Shown here piece by piece: positions 58,058 through 64,000 of a stretch of DNA of 64,000 nucleotides. Every line of letters begins with the position of its first letter. Position 1 is the first letter of the stretch. Source of the stretch: Sporodiniella umbellata (lineage: Eukaryota > Mucoromycota > Mucoromycetes > Mucorales > Rhizopodaceae); assembly GCA_025677835.1 (NCBI GenBank), contig JAIXMR010000041.1, positions 122,001 through 186,000 on the forward strand, in the 5' to 3' direction. The position numbers were made by a program, and so were the translations under genes. The notes below the pieces were generated by a model. That model saw nothing but the letters and a program-made list of their open reading frames with translations, searched no databases and was not told the origin of the DNA.

Positions 58058-61000
58058 CAGATTCTTAAAACTAATACATGAAAAATAAAAAATGAAGCAC
58101 CTGTAGCAGTTTCTTCTTTGTGCCTTTTTTTTCTTAAACACTGCTTCGGCTTTTTTTTTTGTCAGCAATGTAGCAGATGTTAAAGGTGTTCAAATTACAA
58201 CGACAAAGATAGCTGTCGCATTTTAAATGCTTGGATATTATAAATCTCCACAACCCATTAAGTCTGCTCATTGAGAGCCATTAATTGAGCAGTCATTATT
58301 TGAATGAAGGTCAAAGTGATTTTTGATGCAGCTGTACTGGAACTTTGTCTAATGAGAAGCATTTTGGTTGTAGACATGCCTTTTTTTTTTTGCCTCCTTC
58401 GCTTTTATATTCTTGTGACCTAGTGAGCCTAAGGCCTTTGACAGTAGAAAGCAACTATGTTAGTTTTAGTGAATTAGTGATGCTTATTAGTTTTCCAAAA
58501 AAACCCCAGAGCTATTTTGTCAGCGGCCATTGAATGTGTATTGAATTAAAGCACCTTTTTGTGTTACTGAGGGTCCTGAAGATGTCTGAGATTCCTTTGA
58601 CAATTGTCAACATGCTTTAAAAAAAAAGAATCCTGACTTGATTTTTTATAAATTTGAGTATTCTTTTTATTGAAACGGAAAGAAAAAAGTTTATTGAAAG
58701 CTACAAAACGCTTTGTAACATTAGAGAAAGACAGGGTATAAAAGACAGTTTTTAAGGTTTGAAAAGATATTTTTTATTTTAAAAAAGCTTTGTTTTTAAA
58801 AGGAACTTCTCTTAGCTCATAGCCAAAAAAAAAAAAAAAAGAGCTATGATTACCAAGGCCAACCGCGAGGAGGTGGAAGTTCATCTGGCCTCGGACTTAC
58901 CTGGAAAGCACTTACCTCGGAAGCACCTACCTTACCAAAGCAGCGACCAAGAGGCCCCTCGGGCCCATCTACAATTGATTTTGTTTAAAAAGGCTTTTTT
59001 ATTGGTTTTGTATTAATATTTACCTTCTGAAAGATACAGTCCAACAAAAAACCATCAGTAGTGCATCAGTAGCGTCAGCCTTGTTTAAAAAAAATAGTTA
59101 GCAATGAAGCTTTAGCGTGTTTTTTTTTAAGAAAAACTTACATCCTTATGCTGGGACCGGTGACCTTAATACGGTACTGTATGCTATGAATTGGAACTAT
59201 CCCCAGGCAAAGCTTTTGATGAATAAATAAATTAAAGAAAAGAAAGAAAAAAGCAAAGGGAAATTGCCCATTTTTTATAAGTTTTTTTTTGATAAAATCG
59301 TGCGAGAGTGAGATTATCTGCCCAAAAAAGATGCAAAAAAAAAAAAAAGGGCTAGACTATTCTATAAATCTTGAACAACATTAAAGTAAATTTTCTCCCG
59401 AAAAACAAAGAGTTTTAAAGCCACTTTTGCAAAAAGCGACCGATTTTGCAGTGTTAGTTTCTCCCACTTTTTGTTTTTTCAATTAAAAAAATAAAGTAAA
59501 GAGAAGTAAGCAGGAGCTAGTAAGACGTTTATGAAAGTTAATCTTCGCCTACAGGAGTGTGTTGCAGACTTGTTGACAAAAACATGACGTTCTTTGGCTA
59601 TCAGCTTTTCCCAAAACGACCGCGCATGAACTTTAAAACTCATAGAGTACAGTGAAAAAAAAAAAAAAATTAAAAAAAATCCTAAACTAAAAAAAAGAGC
59701 AGCAAATTGAAAAGCATACTAATAAAAGTAACCTGTGTATCTAATGTGCCTCATGTTTATACCTCAGAAACCTGTATTTTTCAGCTGCAAATCTATCTAA
59801 AAATAAAGGCGTACGGAGCAAAAATACAAGCTTTTTCTGTTGTTAGTAAGCGGAAAACTATCCGTATCAAAGCAAAAAGCGCATAAATTAATAACGAAGC
59901 CATATTATTGGTAATTGAAGAGTTTCAAGTTAAAAAAAAAAAAACGCCTTTTTTTGCCTTGTACCTTGGTTTTACACAAGCTGATAAATTGCTTTTTTTA
60001 AAAGGCAGCTGCATAGCACTATTTTTTCTTATTTGTTTACTTACAGTAGTGATTTTTTGTCTATCCTATCTGATCAATAGCATATAAAAATTTTCAGTCA
60101 ACATTTTTTTTTCATCGACCATCAGGTTCAATTTGGAAGTTACTACTCTTAAAAAGACAGATCAGTAAGTTGTACATGACCATACATTTATGCTAATTTT
60201 AATCGGCGTATAGGCCTAATAATAGCTACCAGCTTCAAAGTATACCCTGCTTTTTTTGTTTTCAACTTACTATCATTAAAGATGACTTTACTTTATGATT
60301 TGCTATTATCATGCTACAAAAACAACAACATTAACAAAATTGTTTGTATATTTAACAATTTACCTACATTTAGCTGTACAGTCTGGTCTTTCAGTTGTAA
60401 AAATAAAAAAAGAGAAGTAGCAATGAAAAGTAGTATATAAAAAAAATGATTTTAGTTGAATTTTTTTTACACATGTTACTTAAAAAGAGAATATGTTTTC
60501 ATCAGCATATATCTATATTTGCTTTTATATCCATTGTTCTTTGTTTTTGCTAGCATGAGGATCGTGTATCTTATTAAATGGCAGTGCTGTCTTTGTTATC
60601 AGTTTATAAGATCCAATTTCATTATAAATGAAATATAGTATTATGAAAAACAAGCTAGAATGTTGGAATTCTATTTGTTAAAAAATAAGACTTAAAAAAA
60701 AAATTAGTTACCTTCATCTTGATGTTCAAAGCTTTCAAAGTATTTGGCAATTTTGTTTTAAACCAAAGTTAAAAAAAAAAGCTGATCAATAAAACTTACG
60801 CTTAATACCATGGTAAAATCACCAATTCAGATAGTAAAACGCCAAAGATTGACTATTTCTTGTATATTTAAACAGTATACAGAGATATACACTACTGGCT
60901 TGCAGTTATCAAGTGTCTCATTAGATATTATGCTTAGTTTTACTTTTAGTTATATATACTTTTTACAAGAGTTTACAGTTGCAAAGAAATGTATATTAAT

Positions 61001-61868
61001 ACGTACATAAGCGTTTTTACAGTAAGACATGTAGCAGAATCAGGTGCAGAACACAAAAGAAAGCTCAATGCACAAAAAGCAACTTACAAGACAAAATAAA
61101 CGAACATACTAAGCTATGTGTATGCACAAGCCATGATTATGATCAAACAATACCTTATAAAATCGTAAAGACGCTACAAAGCATACCAGCATATCAGCAT
61201 GTAATCTTACCCAGTGTGGTAGATTCTATTAGTAGAATCCATAGCTGAAAATAGTCTTGCTATGTACAAACCAACAGGCAAAGGTACAAAACTGCAAATC
61301 GTTTCTATATCGTTCTATAACTATAGCTTTAGCATTTCAAATATGGCCGAGCTTATTAATTGAGCTTACCTATAGATACATTCACTGACTGAAAGACAAA
61401 AGTCCATAGAAAGCAATAGTGGTGGCTTGTTGAAAGACTGTATACTAATGTCAATTTTATACAAAAAAAAATTCATTAATATGCCTCTCTTTCAAAAGTC
61501 GAAGGCTGGAACTATTACTTACCAACATTTATCCTTGAGCTTCTATTTAAAAAAGCTTATTTAGGCTTGTTACATTTGAGTTTGTAATAAGGAGAAAGGG
61601 ACACTACAGACAGACAGGATCTTAATTACTGGCAATAGATATATTGTGTCACCATAGAGTCGTACGTCACAATCATAGACAGTAGTGTTCAAAAGGATCA
61701 CGGTTAAGTAACACAACAGACATAAAGGAAGGTTGCATAGCACAAGAGTTGGGAATAGTACAGAGAGGCCTTTACATTTCAAATAATGTTAGGGTTGTCT
61801 TGTTTTTGAGCCCTATTAATCTAATTCACCTTCGCTGTTGAGTACAATAACCCCATAACATACTGGCA

Positions 61869-61973
61869 TTTTCACTTTGGTTTGGGTATTGGAGGTGGAT
61901 TCGTTTTCACTTTGGTTTGAGTATTGGAGGTGGATTCGTTTTCACTTTGGTTTGGGTGTTGGAGGCGGATTCA
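61869..61973. repeat. 35-bp minisatellite, 3 copies
   Basis: Three tandem copies of a unit starting ttttcactttggtttgggta, with single-base differences (gggta/gagta/gggtg). The 35-bp period does not preserve a reading frame. Confidence 0.9.
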
Positions 61974-63622
61974 TTGTCAAAGCTGTGTAGGTATGTGTTC
62001 AAGCTTAACAAGATGAAAAGGAAAAGAAAAGGGAAGCTTTTTCATTTTTTCATACGTTTTTTCGCTTTCCTGTAGTATCCATAGTCGGGACTATCACTTT
62101 TAGACTGTAATTACTTTCATTATGCTCAACAGCCAATCGTCCAAGGTCTCTGAGGATTCGTTATACGTCTCACCTATATGAGCTTCTTCGAATTGTTCTG
62201 AATGCAGATTTTGAAACTAAAGGAAAAAGATCATCTTTGCATGCATGGCTGTCACCACTACCATATACGGTCATCTTCCGAACAAGTCGTAGAGGCGGGA
62301 CTGACTAGATTCTGTGAGGGTCGGTCTGTTATTGAAAGTAGCTGTATTCAATCTCAAACATTATCTAAATAAGGACTAGCTCTAAGCCCCGGTTCAGAAA
62401 GCTTCTCTTTTTTTTTTCTTCTTCTTTATTTGGTTTTACCTGAACAAAGAAACTGAATGGCGTAATGTTTCATTAGATGAGTTAACGATTCCAGTAACAA
62501 TTGCAAAAAATCTTAAAAACAAAACAAACAAATAAGAGAAAAACTACAGAGAGCAGCAAAGAATATGTTTATTGATGCGGATATCAGTACCGATCCTGAG
62601 AGAAAGATGGGAAAGAAGCGCATGCATATGTATAGATTTAAGAAAATAGGACGATGGTCTAAAAGTAAAAAGAGGTTCTAAAAAATAACTCAACACCTAG
62701 AGTTTTAGAAAATGTTTATTTTGGACGAGGGCACTTAGGATACAGATATAATCTCCTAACTGAAAGCTATTGAATACAAATCTATTTTCAAGACTAGTTT
62801 TATAGAGAGCTAAAAGTGAGGGTTACTGGTAGCGTATTGAGAATATACACGCTTAAGGTTCGAATCTAGCATGATGTGTTGGAGCTTACATATACCGAGT
62901 AAAACATGTAGACAGTTTTGCTCCTCTACGCTTGTTCCTTGCCTATACCAAATCTAAAAATATGGTTCTTTAGACAATACTTGTGAAGCGCAATGGAAGG
63001 ACTCTGTAACAATGCAGCCATTTCTAGTGTATGCTAAAGCAAAAGGTTACATCACTCGCTCACAAGACGATCAAGAGCGCTCAAAACTATGTATACGTCA
63101 CATATTGCGCTACAATCCTTTCTAACATGAAAAGAAGAAATGGCTTGCTTTTTCAACTTCAGCATACCTTTCTGATTTGTTAATCCTGTTGGCATAAAGT
63201 CTCAAGATCAAACACCATATAATGTTGCTAGTATGTTATTTCTTTATCAATTTTTGAACGGGCTCTTTAGGAGAAGATACAGTTGAATACTTATATGGAG
63301 AATCAGGGCTCAGTCGCTAGTAAGTTTGAATATACATTACAATAGGCTCAGTTTGCTGTACAAAAGCTATAATTACTAGGCTAGATCATCAATAAAACAA
63401 AGTTGACATTGAATTTAGTAATAACCATAGAACACTGCAAGTACAATAGCAAAGTTGCTCGTTTAGAAGAGCTGAATCTCTAAGAAGTATATTACTTTCA
63501 ATTAGCAATAGTGCTTTTGGATCCTGCGGCACTGCGAACCCAATCGTTGAAAAGCTTGTATGTGAAAAAATAGTGACGGAGAGAAAATACAGCTACTCGT
63601 AGTAAAATATTACAAAGGTCTT

Positions 63623-63830
63623 TTTTAGTATTGAGGACGAAAACTTGTTGGGAATATCTCGCTATGGACTCGGCTTTATTCCAGGTCACTTCATAGCAGA
63701 GAAGGAGCTAGCTCTAAGGATTATCATGAGCAATGTCAGACAAAGCAAGTCAGACACCATAGTTAGATCAAGAGAGGGGCTGAAATCGATTCTTTCCAAT
63801 GTACCTATAATTCACCCTTACAGAGTTTAG
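63623..63830 (+). pseudogene. coding-like remnant, unknown
   Basis: An open frame with protein-like composition: SIEDENLLGISRYGLGFIPGH, then AEKELALRIIMSNVRQSKSD and REGLKSILSNVPIIHP to a stop at 63830. The frame closes upstream without an ATG or acceptor that I can defend. Not recognised; possibly the tail of a decayed transposon gene. Confidence 0.25.
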
Positions 63831-64000
63831 GTTTTTAAACATCTTTATTGAGTCAATACTGCATTTCATATTTGCAACTACAGTTGAAACAAACGCCAAT
63901 GGTTAATTCGTGAGGAGGATAAGTCAAGGTTAAAGCTCTCGACAGACTTATATTGCGTTCGCCTTTTTGAGACGTACGTAACTCGAGACAGTGTCATCGC

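Larger units (their letters stand above)
58058..64000. other. AT-rich, gene-poor tail of the window
   Basis: Almost 6 kb with only short frames. Coding-like scraps are noted at 58860-59220 (minus), 62564-62680 (MFIDADISTDPERKMGKKRM) and 63623-63830 (IEDENLLGISRYGLGFIPGH, then AEKELALRIIMSNV). All lack neighbours or splice support and are probably decayed genes or elements. A 35-bp minisatellite lies at 61869-61973. No tRNA found; a GGTTCGAATC match at 62857 does not fold. Confidence 0.5.

Noticed and set aside
62815..62880. tRNA-like segment containing GGTTCGAATC
   Set aside because: The bases flanking the TTCGAAT loop cannot form a five-pair T stem and no acceptor stem closes around it.

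Overview
The window looks like nuclear DNA of a Mucoromycota (Mucorales-type) fungus. Genes are dense on both strands and split by short GT-AG introns of about 40-90 bp, many holding poly(T) or poly(A) runs. The protein set is fungal but includes features of early-diverging lineages: a Ral-type GTPase, a calponin-homology/STE kinase fusion, and paired nuclease-like and recombinase-like genes that I recall (unverified) as expanded in Mucorales. There are no bacterial operons, no CRISPR array, and no tRNA or rRNA gene that I could support.

Layout. 0-20 kb is compact and crowded with A/T homopolymers: HP1-like chromo/chromo-shadow protein, SDR oxidoreductase, RACK1 with a long first intron, secreted double-psi beta-barrel protein, PAM2-CUE-CCCH-Smr protein, Con7-like C2H2 factor, RING-H2 ligase, a small unknown protein, SUMO and SCO1 (divergent, sharing a promoter with a CACGTG box), a proline-rich unknown protein, and a CH-kinase-zinc finger protein. 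20-39 kb carries a Ral GTPase, a Ded1-like helicase with RanBP2-type zinc fingers and a repeat tail, mitochondrial uL4, a NASP/Sim3 histone chaperone, a GH31 glycosidase, a decayed zinc-knuckle ORF, a glutathione S-transferase and TFIIH subunit Tfb2.

39.6-47.4 kb is the most unusual part. Two related inverted repeats of about 326 and 375 bp bracket 7.8 kb. Inside are a divergent gene pair (a PD-(D/E)XK nuclease-like protein and a protein with a serine-recombinase-like core), gene fragments, a MITE-like 230-bp inverted-repeat element, and a near-perfect 313-bp tandem array that grew out of coding sequence. I propose this as a mobile or formerly mobile unit.

47.4-58 kb holds a small unknown protein, an intronless class 1A (fumarate-type) dihydroorotate dehydrogenase, cohesin SCC3/STAG, alanine aminotransferase and a small spliced membrane protein. 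58-64 kb is AT-rich and nearly gene-free, with only coding-like scraps and a short minisatellite.

The conserved genes are ordinary housekeeping functions: chromatin and cohesion (HP1, NASP, SCC3, SUMO), transcription (Tfb2, Con7-like), translation (RACK1, helicase, uL4m), mitochondrial copper delivery (SCO1) and metabolism. They do not form one pathway. Exon boundaries were assigned by eye from splice consensus, phase continuity and family conservation.
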